Shown piece after piece: positions 35,401 to 46,800 of a DNA stretch of 64,000 nucleotides (positions within the stretch are counted from its first letter, which is position 1; every line of letters begins with the position of its first letter). The stretch is from NCBI RefSeq assembly GCF_018687715.1, contig NC_056762.1, positions 29,438,864 through 29,502,863 of the forward strand, given 5' to 3'. The notes below the pieces were generated by a model. That model was not told the origin of the DNA, did not search any database, and saw only the letters and a program-made list of their open reading frames with translations. The stretch comes from Carya illinoinensis. Its lineage: Eukaryota > Streptophyta > Magnoliopsida > Fagales > Juglandaceae. The translations under genes were made by a program, and so were the position numbers.

Positions 35401-36400
35401 GTACTTAGAAACATAATAATTTTCAAGGAAATAAAAGAAAAGTATATGCTTTTATAATGCATTCATTTTTTCATTTCATTTCCTATTAACACGTAATTTT
35501 TTAAAATCAGAAAATGTAGCATGATAAGATTTTCTCTTATTACTATTTTTAGTAGAACTATATTCATTATATTAAGCTATTAAATCAATTTAAAAAACTC
35601 AATCAATCACAGTAAGCTGGCTGTGATGACTAGGAGCAACCATATATGAAGTTATTGGAGATAAAGATGAAGTATCTTCTTTTTCTTTATCAGCTTCTTC
35701 CTTTATGGCTTTATCTTTAGATATGTTGGTATCCTTAGTAGTGTAATAAGTAGAAGTAACCTGAGATGAGGTAGAAATACTTTTTAGTTTCAAATCAAGT
35801 TTAGCAATTTTTACTGAATCTTCTAGAAAGTTTATGAGATTTTGGTATCTTCTTTCCTAGTTAACAACAACAAATCCAACAAAAGAATATCTAGTTCCAA
35901 TAAAATGATTTATTCTTTCATTGTTTACTAGAGGTTGATCAAAACTAATTTTAATAATAACGTTCAAATATTGTTGAATATAATCAAGGTTAAGTTCATC
36001 AGAAATAAGTAAATTAGTAGGAGGAACTTCATGTTTCAAAGTCCATTCATCAGGAAGAGTAATATCTTTCCAATGAATCATTTTTGGAATTTGAATATTA
36101 GCATCAGGAGTAGAATTCTAAATTAAGAAAGTTTTATTTCCTTAAGTTTTTAAAATAGCTTTAAGATTTAAATTAGTTTTTAATATATGATAATAAATAC
36201 AGTAAACTATGGCAAGATGTTTGCTACCTTCTTCCATATCATATCCAGATATCAAAATATTTAAAGTCAAAGTTTTAAGAATGTTAGGATTATCTAAAGC
36301 AAGAGTTAAATCAGGAAAACAATTAAAGTGGACAGGACCACTAACCAAAGAAGATTGAATTATACCAAGTATGTTGATTTCAAATTCTTGAACCTAGCAT
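32420..36400 (-). mobile_element. Endogenous pararetrovirus relic (Caulimoviridae-like): movement-protein and capsid regions
   Basis: Read on the minus strand from right to left. About 36350-35850 resembles the 30K-type movement protein of plant pararetroviruses, with a SGPVHFNC motif followed by DLTLALD. About 35800-33050 resembles the capsid region: a Lys/Glu-rich linker, then a LPHLFA-like stretch. A zinc knuckle lies at 32999-33040; it reads C-x2-Y-x4-H-x4-C, so its second Cys is replaced by Tyr. A Cys-containing tail follows to about 32420. Many stops and frameshifts break all parts. No protease, RT or RNase H is present, so this is a fragment. An 832-bp MITE interrupts the capsid region. 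The assignment rests on motif recognition only. Confidence 0.65.
34229..35060. mobile_element. hAT-type non-autonomous element inside the pararetrovirus relic
   Basis: 832 bp with ends TAGGGGTGAGCACGGTC and, in reverse complement, TAGGGGTAAGATTC. It is bracketed by a perfect 8-bp duplication CCTATTTG (34221-34228 and 35061-35068), as expected for hAT transposition. The interior has CGGTCCGGTT-like blocks near both ends and AT-rich sequence with TATATA runs. It has no coding sequence. Confidence 0.85.
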
Positions 36401-36597
36401 CGCACAAACAAAGAAGTACAGAAGCATTAATGTCTTTATATAATAGTGTTATATGTACTTACAATTTTACGTATAAGACTCATTTTATTAATTTTTTTTT
36501 TAATTCAAAGTTTAAATTTCATAATTTTCAACATATCAATAACTGACACATCCGCACATCTTGTTATGTGAGTGAACATTATAAGTACAAATAACAT

Positions 36598-37265
36598 TGT
36601 TGGGGGAATTTTCGTCGGGGGTGAGGCCCATAGGGAGCAGCCCAAACCCAACATTAGGCAGGTTCCTCATATTCCAGATGGCCCAAAATGGCCCGGCCCA
36701 AATTTGTAAGAGCCTCTCAATGGCTCGAAAAGAACCCATAACCCATGTAAATCAGATATAACTATCTGGGCCAAAATGAGACATTACAAGAGAAGCACGG
36801 GAAGCCAGGCCAAAGAAAGGAGAAGGAAGCACGCAAAGAGAAAGGGTTTGGACTCAAAGCAGCACCGAGATCACACAGTATTAAATATGTTCACCAGACA
36901 ATCGCATTAATGATTGATCCCAAAAGGCCACCATGCCACATTAAAGACGATATGACGGAGGAAGTTCCAAGAGGACTTCCCTTCCCCCCAGGCCGCAGGG
37001 TATAGCCATCTGACCCTCAAGACTTGGTATATAAGGTCCATCGACCTTTAGGTAAAATGATTGGCTTTTTTCCTAATCAAATCTTTCCGCTAAATCTTTG
37101 TCTTACTCCTTAGTAAGTTATTACTGACTTAAGTATCGAGGGTTACTCGGCCACCTTAGGGCCACTCTTCCCAATCTCTTTTTCATTGTTATAGGTCCCA
37201 GATCAAACAGAAGACTTGGACTACTGAGAGCCGAGTCCAAAAGTATAAGAAATACATCGTTAACA
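36598..37265 (+). mobile_element. Solo LTR (family B, gypsy-like), perfect 5-bp target duplication
   Basis: 668 bp starting TGTTGGGGGAATTTTC and ending CATCGTTAACA, flanked by AACAT on both sides (36593-36597 and 37266-37270). A TATATAA box at 37028-37034 stands 237 bp before the end, giving plus orientation. The last part (GAAGACTTGGACTACTGAGA and AAAAGTATAAG) matches the LTR ending at 50116. No internal region is present: a product of LTR-LTR recombination. Confidence 0.85.
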
Positions 37266-37509
37266 AACATTTTCCTACATACGATGCTTATCATGATTCA
37301 GTCCATTAAATATTTTCTATAAGTTGATATCTAAATTTTAGATCAGTTAGAGACATGCGTGAAGTAAATTTTATTCATGAATATTTAATGTCGGACACAA
37401 AATTTACATTAACAATAATAACTATGATATAAATATTATAAATTTTACTTTATATAATATAATACATAACTTTCTCATTAACACCTAAATTTAAATCAAG
37501 TTTTGAAAA
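37266..37509. other. Short AT-rich spacer between two solo LTRs
   Basis: No feature beyond the two target duplications at its edges. Confidence 0.5.
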
Positions 37510-38717
37510 TGTTGTCCAGATGACTAATACAAGAGGGGGGGTGAATTGAGTTGTATTTAAAAATTAACAATTATAAATTAAATACACAATATAAAATATA
37601 AACAAAATACGAAGTAGCAATAAATATAAAGAGTAAGGCTAAGAGAGAAACAAACTCAATATGTTAACGAGGTTCAACCCCACTGTCTACGTCCTTGCCT
37701 CAAGCTACCCCTTAAGGATCCCTAAATTCATTATTCAACCTTTTTCAAGTGGAACTAGAAACCTATTACACCTTTGAATAACACCGCTACAAATGATCCA
37801 TGTAGCTCTACAGTTGTAATCACCTTACATGTGGTGATTCAACTATTCATTGTGTAGAAGACTTTATACACACATAAGGGTTATACATACTCTTTTACTG
37901 ATACAAAAGCTGATAGTGGGTAGGTTATCAAAGAATACTCCTCAATGAGTGAAATAAGAACAATACAACGCAAACTATATCTCTCTCAAAATGAATAAGG
38001 ATTAAGGCTCAATGCTTAGAGAAAAGAGAATGAAAATTTTGAATGAATGTTGTATGTTCTTAGTGTTGTAAAATTGAAGCTCTCAAATGATTTATTTATA
38101 GGCATATGAGATTTCATATTCAAATTTAAAAAGATTCACATGTCAAAAATAATATCATTCACTTTTTAAAAAAATTCAAATAAAAGTTTCTTCTTTTTCA
38201 ATTGTCAAAGACAACATCATTTAGTTTTTAAAAATTTCAAATCTAATCTTTTTACTTTTCGCATATGACAAAATGGGTACTATTTACTTTTCAAGTTTTT
38301 CAAACAAAATCATCTACCTTTTGTATAAGTTAAAAAGAGCATCAATCACTTTTGAAAATATTCAAATAAAGCATATACATGTGAAATATGACAATCAATC
38401 ATCTTTCAAAATTTTCAAATTTAATTTTCAAAATATTCATGTATATATAAAAGAATGTATTTTAATGTTTTATGATAAAATATGAATTTTGAGTCTTAAT
38501 CCTAATTTCAAATTTTTCAAGAGATGTACAACATTACTCTATGAGTTTTAAGGTGAGATTGTTTCATTCTTGCTCATGTTTGGTTTCTTGATGTGCTTAA
38601 CTCAATTGTGTAAACAACTTGAGCTTGAGACTCCTTTATTTTTTGAATTCATTTGTTATCATCAAAATTCATGTATAGATATATAATTATACGAAACTTG
38701 AAATCTTGGGTTCAACA
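37510..38717. mobile_element. Solo LTR (family C), perfect 5-bp target duplication
   Basis: 1208 bp starting TGTTGTCCAGATGAC and ending GGGTTCAACA (TGTTG/CAACA ends), flanked by GAAAA at 37505-37509 and 38718-38722. Near the start is AAGAGGGGGGGTGAATTGAG and then AACGAGGTTCAACCCC, blocks I know from plant LTR sequences. No coding sequence. Its right edge is 330 bp from the LEA TATA box. Confidence 0.75.
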
Positions 38718-38788
38718 GAAAATAAAAATAAAATAAAAAAATTACTTTATTAATATGTACGAATACTATAATACTCGCACGTATACGT

Positions 38789-38794
38789 ACGTGG
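38789..38794 (+). promoter_or_regulatory. ABRE-like motif ACGTGG
   Basis: Part of CACGTATACGTACGTGG upstream of the LEA_1 gene. ACGT-core elements bind bZIP factors of the ABF/AREB type in ABA-responsive promoters. Confidence 0.4.
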
Positions 38795-38994
38795 TTTCTA
38801 AATTAAGCATTTTCGTTGGTGATAACTTTGAACGATAAAGCTCCAGCATTGCAGCAAACATATCAATTAGCTAATAATTTAGACGTATCTCTTTCACTTG
38901 TAATAAACTCTAAACTCTCATGTACTGAATCTCGTACGTTGTGGCAACATAATAAGCTAGCACATCAATCTGCATGTTTGCCACGCGGCAATCT

Positions 38995-39001
38995 ACGTGT
39001 C
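38995..39001 (+). promoter_or_regulatory. ABRE motif ACGTGTC
   Basis: Stands 47 bp upstream of the TATA box of the LEA_1 gene, a typical place for an ABA-response element in a desiccation gene. Confidence 0.55.
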
Positions 39002-39047
39002 TAGCCCCGCGACTCTCGGTGGCTTGCCCGCCGTCTTCTTCTCCGAC

Positions 39048-39054
39048 TATAAAA
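39048..39054 (+). promoter_or_regulatory. TATA box (TATAAAA) of the LEA_1 gene
   Basis: Lies 109 bp upstream of the ATG at 39157, leaving a 5' UTR of about 75-80 nt. Confidence 0.6.
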
Positions 39055-39156
39055 TTGGGATGATTGAATTTGAAAGTGCATTGATGCCTTATAATTAGAG
39101 CAAGCTGTGGTTCATATCAGATCAAAATTAAGAGATATTTAGAGGGAGAGAGAAAG

Positions 39157-39655
39157 ATGCATTCTGCAAAGGAGAAACTCAGCAACATGGCAAGTGCTGC
39201 CAAGGAACACGTAAACATCTGTACAGCCAAAGTTGAAGAAAAGGCAAGCTGGTTTTTTACGTGTTTGTATATATAGTCTTGATCATATGAATATTCTTCA
39301 AGTATATATAGAAGTGAGTAATAATTATATATTGGGTTGAGCACTGCAGGCGGAGAAAGCGGCGGCCAGAACTGAGGAGGAGAAAAAGATAGCGGTGGAG
39401 AGCAGAAAAGCCAAGGAGGCTGAAGCCAAAATGGAGCTGCACCAGGCTAAAGCCAGGCACGCGGCCGAGGCGGCCAGGTATCATCATCACGGCCACCTAC
39501 AGCCACCACCGGCTGGCACAGCTTATGTTCAGAATCAGCCTGTGGTTGGAGGTACATATGGACAGCAGCCCCTTGGAACTGCTGCTCCTATGGCTGGAGC
39601 AACCGCTCCAACTTACCCGCTAGGAGGGCACCCTCCCGGGCGCAAGTATATGTAG
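39157..39655 (+). CDS. Late embryogenesis abundant protein, LEA_1 group (complete, 2 exons)
   Basis: Exons 39157-39243 and 39350-39655 give 130 aa. The N-terminal half is the LEA_1 (PF03760-type) amphipathic helix: MHSAKEKLSNMASAAKEH, then KVEEK/AEKAAARTEEEKK and KAKEAEAKMELHQAKARHA. The C-terminal half is Gly/Pro/His-rich (YHHHGH, QPPPAG, QQPLG) and ends GRKYM. Such hydrophilic proteins accumulate in seeds and under drought and protect proteins and membranes. The 106-bp intron starts GCAAGC and ends CTGCAG, a GC-AG intron lying after the EEK codons, the usual intron site of this family; no GT donor nearby keeps the frame. ABRE and TATA motifs upstream fit ABA control. Start chosen because it is the first ATG and matches the family N-terminus. 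Confidence 0.9.
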
Positions 39656-40892
39656 ATGGACCATGTTCATGATTTCCAGTAGTTTTGGTGTGGGTTTTTC
39701 TTTTCTGTTCTTTTCTTCTTCTTGAAGTGGTCGGTTAATTTGCATGCCCTGATCTCTTCATCGATTGATTTTGAGTCCTGTATGAGGAGCTTTGGGTTTT
39801 AAGTTGATCAAAGCGGTTAATATGAATGCTTTAAATTAAAACAACTGCACTTGACACTTATGCCTGAGCTGCTTCATGGGCTAGCTCTCACGGTAAGGCC
39901 GACACGACAATCTACAACCATTTGGGGGCGCTTTGCTTTGTTTATAACCATATTCAGGCCGAAATTAAGAAAAAAAGGTAAGAACCAAATGTAATGGAGG
40001 GTGTAGATTGTGCATATATATCAGCTAAATATGCGCAAGAAGTCAAATAGAGAGGATAGGCGCAACTACATGCTCCAGAATATAACTGGTTTGGAAAAAA
40101 TTTGGAGAGAGCTTTCCCTGTGAGCAAAGATCATGATCTGATATAAAATTATGGTTTGGAAAACATAATCTGATAGAATTAGTTATTGTTTACTGGATTG
40201 AAGCATTTTTCTTTACAATTTCTAACACCAATTACATTTGCTTTTTGGCTCCAATTCTATTTTTGACGAGTTCCCTCGAACGAATGTATCCTGAAATAAA
40301 CAAGCTCGGGCATCCACAATCTCAAAGAGTCGGGGTTTCAAATAAATAATGCTAAAGAGTTTGTTAGCTCACTGCAATTCAACTAACGAGTGACCAAGCA
40401 TTCATCAATTTATGGCAGCCAAATTTAAAGCAGCATATATATCAGCAATAGTTGATCAAATCAGTCATAAGCTTAGCCAAAATTAAAGCAGCATATATAT
40501 CAGCAATAGTTGATCAAATCAATCATAAGCTTACTTTATATATTATGATATTTTACAGCAATTACACTCCTATTAAATCATAACCCAATGGTTACAATTT
40601 CTCAATTTAATCTCGAGTGTTTACAAACAGACAACTGTTATACTTTGAGGTTTCACGTTTCACATCTATGGCCAGAAACATCAGTTCATACGATTAGTGA
40701 TCGATCAGGAAGATTCTGACAAAATCCTTTAGGAAGTTAAAAACCCAGACATTGATAACAAGGGTGGCAAGGCTCAACAGTGCAATACCAAACAAAAAAT
40801 TTTAAGATATTTTCTACATCAACAAATTGACAACATTCTTGTGCAAGAACAAACCCTACCACCCAGAAGCTTGGTTTTAGTTTAAATGTACT
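39656..40892. other. Spacer between LEA_1 and the unknown gene's 3' end
   Basis: Contains the 3' UTRs of two convergent genes and a 58-bp tandem duplication. No other gene is seen. Confidence 0.5.
40418..40533 (+). repeat. 58-bp tandem duplication
   Basis: Two copies (40418-40475 and 40476-40533) containing GCAGCATATATATCAGCAATA and GTTGATCAAATC, with only a few differences: recent. Confidence 0.8.
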
Positions 40893-43800
40893 TCATACCC
40901 ACTGTAATCTGCCTTGGTATTCCACACACTGAATTCTCCCATCAGGTGACATGACCAGGTTCTTAACTTTAGCAGGCCTTGTACTATACTTCACTTCAAA
41001 CCTTGGAAATGGACTTTGATGATCTTCTATGTTAGTTGACGTCTCCAGCAGGACCTCTTCAAGGAATTCATCTGCTACATCTCCATCTTCATCTATTCTC
41101 AGCCGCTTTGCATACCATCTCAGACCCTGAATCCCAAAGGATAAGAAATTATAAATTTAACTACAACATGACACCAAAACCTTAAGAAAGGAAATATATG
41201 ATGTAAACATGTGCGTGCGCTTAAACTTCTGAGAATAGGATGGCAGGGAAAAGTATAAGTAATTGATACTAAGAATACGAAGGTCAAGTGCATCCCCATA
41301 TGAATCCAAATTATTTTCTAAAAAACCAATGCCAACAGTTAGGGGGGAAGCCAGAACTTCTGTCCATTTCCTACACCAACTACAGATTCAAGTTTGGCAA
41401 ATACAGGGTCAGTGTTAGACCATATTCGTATGGGAATGGAGAAGACTGTAACTAATATGTTTGTGCTAACCAGACAAATGAAAAGAATCCCAGCCAAAGG
41501 GGTGGTGAATTCTATATTGAAACAACGAACTGGCTGATTTGGTGCTTCCTCACACGGAAAAATGGATTCTTCAAAAATATGCAGATCGCAAGGATAAGCT
41601 TTGGCCTTGCATAAAAATAATACAATATATTGTAGAAAACAATGGTAATTGCATTAGGACTCAGAAAACTTGTCACTCAGAATTTGCAAGCCCAATGTCA
41701 CCACCATTAACATGACCTCCATTCACGGCATCACTGCAGCCATCCACGGCAACAATGAAGTATAAGGTTCTAATACAACGCATCCAAGCCTCACTAGCCA
41801 TTCCAAAAACTAGGCGGCACACAAACAAAGGAGACCTGAGGTTCCTTGCAACAACAACGGAGAATTAAGCAGGGTTTAGAAAACAGTCCTAGAGGAGCAC
41901 CCACTCGAATGCCTTGAAGAAAAAATAGGTTGGGGAATGATTGAATGATGAAGAGGCTATTAAACTGGAGAGAGGCCAACTTTTTTTTTTTATAAGTAAA
42001 AATATTTTATATATCAAAAGGAGTACCAAGTACATTGAACGTATACAAGAAAACACCTAGCCCATAATAAAGCGCCCCTAATGACCCAAAAACAACCCAC
42101 AATGCTAATCCCAAAACTACCCAAAAATTACACTGAACCTCAACCCTTGTTTCCCATATAACTAATACCCAAAACACTCCTTGTTCCCGTCTTCACATTG
42201 CCCTCCCTTTAGACTTCCCTCTAACTGAGCTACCTCCCTTAGTGTTGTAGTTTATTGCCCAAGAAAGACGCTATAACTCCCTGTTTTTCTTGAAACTTTT
42301 GGTTTCAAGCGCATGGCTTGCCTCGATTGCGGTGATTAGTTCATTGAATTGGTCTTCGCATCCTCCATGTGAAATCCCCATGAAAGGTAGAATCTCGTTA
42401 ACTTTAGGCAGAATCCAATCCGCTATCGAAGGAAAAGAGACCAGTGGAGCAACATTATCCTCAAACACATTAACCAATTGCATTCCCAATTCTAGACTTT
42501 CTTCCACGCAAGGCACCAACGACAAGTTCCGTACCTCCTCATCAACTCCATTGTTTCTTTCCATCCCCATTAGAGCTTTTGCGGTGACAACAAGTCCCTT
42601 CACTTCAGGGGACCCTAAACGAGCAACTTCAGTGAAACCTACATCTCCTTTACCATTTTCGGGTAAGGGTGTAATGCCGCCTAACGGTTTATCCGGTGTT
42701 ACCTGAGGCAAATGACATTCCATTACTGCATTCTCTACACCAACATCCGACGAAGACCCCACTTCAAATACCCTAGATTTCCTTTTGACTCGCTAAGCTC
42801 TCCTAGATCTAGTTATAGGGACAGAACCGAATCCGATCTTCCGTTTTCCTTTATCTGAATTTAAAGGAATCGGGCCTATTTTAGTCTTAACAGCCCTGTT
42901 GCCAGCTGAAAGCATGTCTATTTTTGTTGACAAGAAAGCTATCGCCGTCTTCAACTCGGCAAGTTGGGTTTCCATATCCTTTAGAGAATTTACTTCAAGC
43001 TGGTTCTAAGCTTACGTGATTTGCAGACCACTTTCACCGCTCCCCTTACTTTGAGCCACAAAAGCATGACCCATCTTTAGAGCTGCCGCATACGATCACT
43101 TCACCACCATGGATGTGCTTGGTTCTTTGGTGTTCTCAACCTTCTTTTCCTTTCTTGACCCCTCATCACAGGGCAAATCCGTGGCTCTACGTAATTCCGC
43201 TGCAAAATTCTCCCAACCTTGTCCTTCATGCTCTTCAGGAATTACAACACTGCTCCGCTGGCCTCCTCAACCATATTCGATGATAGTTAGATACCAACCA
43301 TGCTTGTTGGAGCATCGTTGGGCTATGAATTCTCTGTTACCTTCACGCAAGTGTTTTGTATAATCTGTATTTCTCCCCGCCATTAATGCTTCTCCCACTA
43401 TAGCAATCAACCAATCTATAACATTCCGACCCATTACTACCAATCTCTAAAACCTTCTGCCCCTCTCCACTATTTTTAAAGAAGACCTCCAAGTTTCCGG
43501 AAAAAACTCAAAAGCCTTTGATTCCACCCAAAAACGCACCATTTGACCCATACTGATACAACTTCAAGCTGTACAGGGCTTCATTCTGTCGAGAAAGGCT
43601 GGAAAAATGCCCAACTCAAAAGAAACCAATCGCCAGAGGTAGGCCGACGTTGGAGGCCAGCGAAGAGGTCGCCGGTGTCCGTCAATAAGTTTTGTGGAAG
43701 CCAACAAGGTTGCCGCTCCTTCCAAATCTTGGAAAAAAGAGACCACCCAACTTGCAATGTCTAATTGAGAGACCACCCATCACTTTACTCAATACACGCT

Positions 43801-46800
43801 GATATGAGTAAGCAAAAGATCCCATGCTCTAATCATAAACTTCTACCAAAATTCCTGATGAGATTGCCGTACAGAAGAAACAAATAAAAGGAGAAACCAT
43901 TACTTTTCCTCATGGATTATCAGTGTTTTGTTGTCAAGCATGCTGAGCGTATATTCGTCTTTATGCCTGAATGTAGAAACAAAACTCCCATAACAACAAG
44001 GCCTTTACTCATACCCCAAGTAAGGAACACCTATGACCAAGCTGAATCCATAGTTCAAAGAGATATGCACTCACAACTACTTTAAGTAGTCACATCCAAT
44101 CTATTTCTTTTCTTTCCTTGGCCTGCATCACTCTTCTTGAACTTCTTTCTTTTTGGCTAAACAAAATCTGGACGGCTATGAATCACCCACAAGAATTCAA
44201 CACAGAGACACATCAAATAGAATAAGTATCCAAAGGCAAACTTAAATAGAATTTTTCCATGATCTAGGTTTCATCAATAAAACTGAAGAATATGGTCACA
44301 ATTTTTCAATGTTTTTGGTAAATGTAAGTTTGAACCTGCTGACTAGCAGCACAAAATTTGAGCTCTCACCAACAATGCAAAAACCATCTTTTTTCGCTTG
44401 ATTAGAATTAAATACTTAAGCTTTAAGGTGGTAACCTTTAAAATGAAAACTATCCATCAGAAGCACATCAAACAATTAATCTTCAGAGTATGCTTTTTTT
44501 TTTTTTTTTATAGGTTAATCTTCAGAGTATGCTAAAGCTGAGATAACACAAATCTTCCATAAAACCCAAAGATCCGGTCTTGGAATCACATGGGTTAAAG
44601 AAAAACTCTCTTAAAATAGTTTAATAGAAAAATATTTTTTTTTTATAGGTAATCTGCACAGACGAATCAAAATAAATAATAACACCATTTTTCCAACTAA
44701 AATTGTTCCACAGTCTTTGAGTTGAGAATTGACCAATTTCTTTGTTAATGCCACCAACTCTTGGTGAAATCCAGCCTGTATCATTCCCCACATGTTGAAG
44801 CAGTGTTGGTGAAAGCACCAGGCACCTTAAAATAATTTTTTTATAGGTAATCTCAATGACGAATCAAAATAAATAATAACACTCCCAAGTCTTCTTTCCT
44901 ACTAAAACTGTTCCGCGGCCTTTGAGTCAAGACTTTTGACCAATTTGTTTGTTAATGCCACCAGCTCTTGGTGAAACTTAGCCTGTATCATTCTCCACAT
45001 GTTGAAGCAGTGTTTGTGAAAGCGCCAGGCACGTTAAAGCATTTGCGCCACCTTGAGTCTAAGTGCAGATACACACTTGACTGAAGTAAAGCACACATTT
45101 GAATAAATGTATAACGAAAATGTAAAAAAGGTTTAAAAAGGCAAGTTAGTAACATATTCAGCCTATTAACTCAATTTTTTAGAGTATCATGCAACAGGAC
45201 AATCAAGCTCAACTAATTAGACATTACAGAATATACACAACTATAATATAAATAAATTACATGGTTGAATAAAAAAGCACAAGAATACTATGTATTGACT
45301 CTTTTGCTAACATAAGCAATACAATGTGGGATGCTAAAATGCCATCAAAAGATTTGTAACCCTCATCATCCTCCTCATACACCTCTGAAGTATACCACTG
45401 AATTAATAGTCTAGACCAATAGTTATGGTTGAAACTAATTATCATATTAGATTTTTCAGAAAAATATTACAAAAGCGCTCACTTTTGTAAATACACTTCA
45501 TTCTTTTGTAAGCAAAGCACTTCGGCCTTAGTACTTTTCAGTTAACCACGCTTTTACTGACACCGGGTTGGAGATAATTACTCCCCAAATTCTAAAAACC
45601 CATTCCTCGATCCTTCTGATATCCAATCAATCCCTTCTATCCCTTCTTTCTCAACTTGGGATAAATTGTACCACCAATTATACCCATCTAATACTCAATA
45701 CATTAGTCATAAAATTGTACCACCAATTTTATATCCAAAAAAACAAGAAATCTATCCATTTTTCTTCTTCATCAATACATTATCCTCTATCTTTTGCTAA
45801 CATAAGCAATACAACTTGGGATGCTAAAATGCCATCAAAAGATTTGTAACCCTCATCATCCCCCTCATACACCTCTGAAGTATACCACTGAATTAATAGT
45901 CTAGACCAATAGTTATGGTTGAAACTAATTATCAAATTAGATTTTTCAGAAAAATATTACAAAAGCGCTCACTTTTGTAAATACACTTCATTCTTTTGTA
46001 AGCAAAGCACTTCGGCCTTAGTACTTTTCAGTTAACCACGCTTTTACTGACACTGGGTTGGAGATAATTACTCCCCAAATTCTAAAAACCCATTCCTCGA
46101 GCCTTCTGATATCCAATCAATCCCTTCTATCCCTTCTTTCTCAACTTGGGATAAATTGTACCACCAATTATACCCATCTAATACTCAATACATTAGTCAT
46201 AAAATTGTACCACCAATTTTATATCCAAAAAAAAAAGAAATCTATCCATTTTTCTTCTTCATCAATACATTATCCTCTATCTTTCTAGATAAGGGGAGGA
46301 GAAATGCATCTGACTAACGTATTGAGTATTAGATGCCATACCAGATACCTAGGCATAAGTTTCATATAGAGTATTAGATGCATAAAAAAGATCAATTTTG
46401 CATTTGGATTTCCCAATTCCCAAGGTTGTATGGATTTATACGAATGCCTCTAGTTTTTTCTTCTAGATGAGCATACTTTAAGGTTCAAAGCATATGGGAA
46501 AAACAGTATCAAATCTGCAATTGGTATACCCGCCACCAGTTCTTGCTTCTTAACATGAGGTTTCTTCTTTTATAGGAGGAGGGCAAGTACTTAGTGAATG
46601 ATGATTTGATAATCATTTAATCGGAAAGATTACAATCACAGTTACTTCCACTCTATATTCTTTCCTGCCATTAGAAACAAAATTGTTATCGCATCACATT
46701 ATGATGGAAAAATTCAATAACTCAATGAGGCACTCATTCAACATTGACCACAATATACCAATTGAAGCGCAACAATAACTCATCCAACTTCAGTCTCTTC

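Noticed and set aside
42290..42706. 138-codon plus-strand open frame
   Set aside because: Shadow of the minus-strand ORF1-like frame of the LINE derivative, which has family resemblance; this one has none.
45568..46288. Two nearly identical open frames starting MEIITPQILKTHS
   Set aside because: They are simply the two units of the 490-bp tandem duplication. No domain, low-complexity composition, inside an intron.
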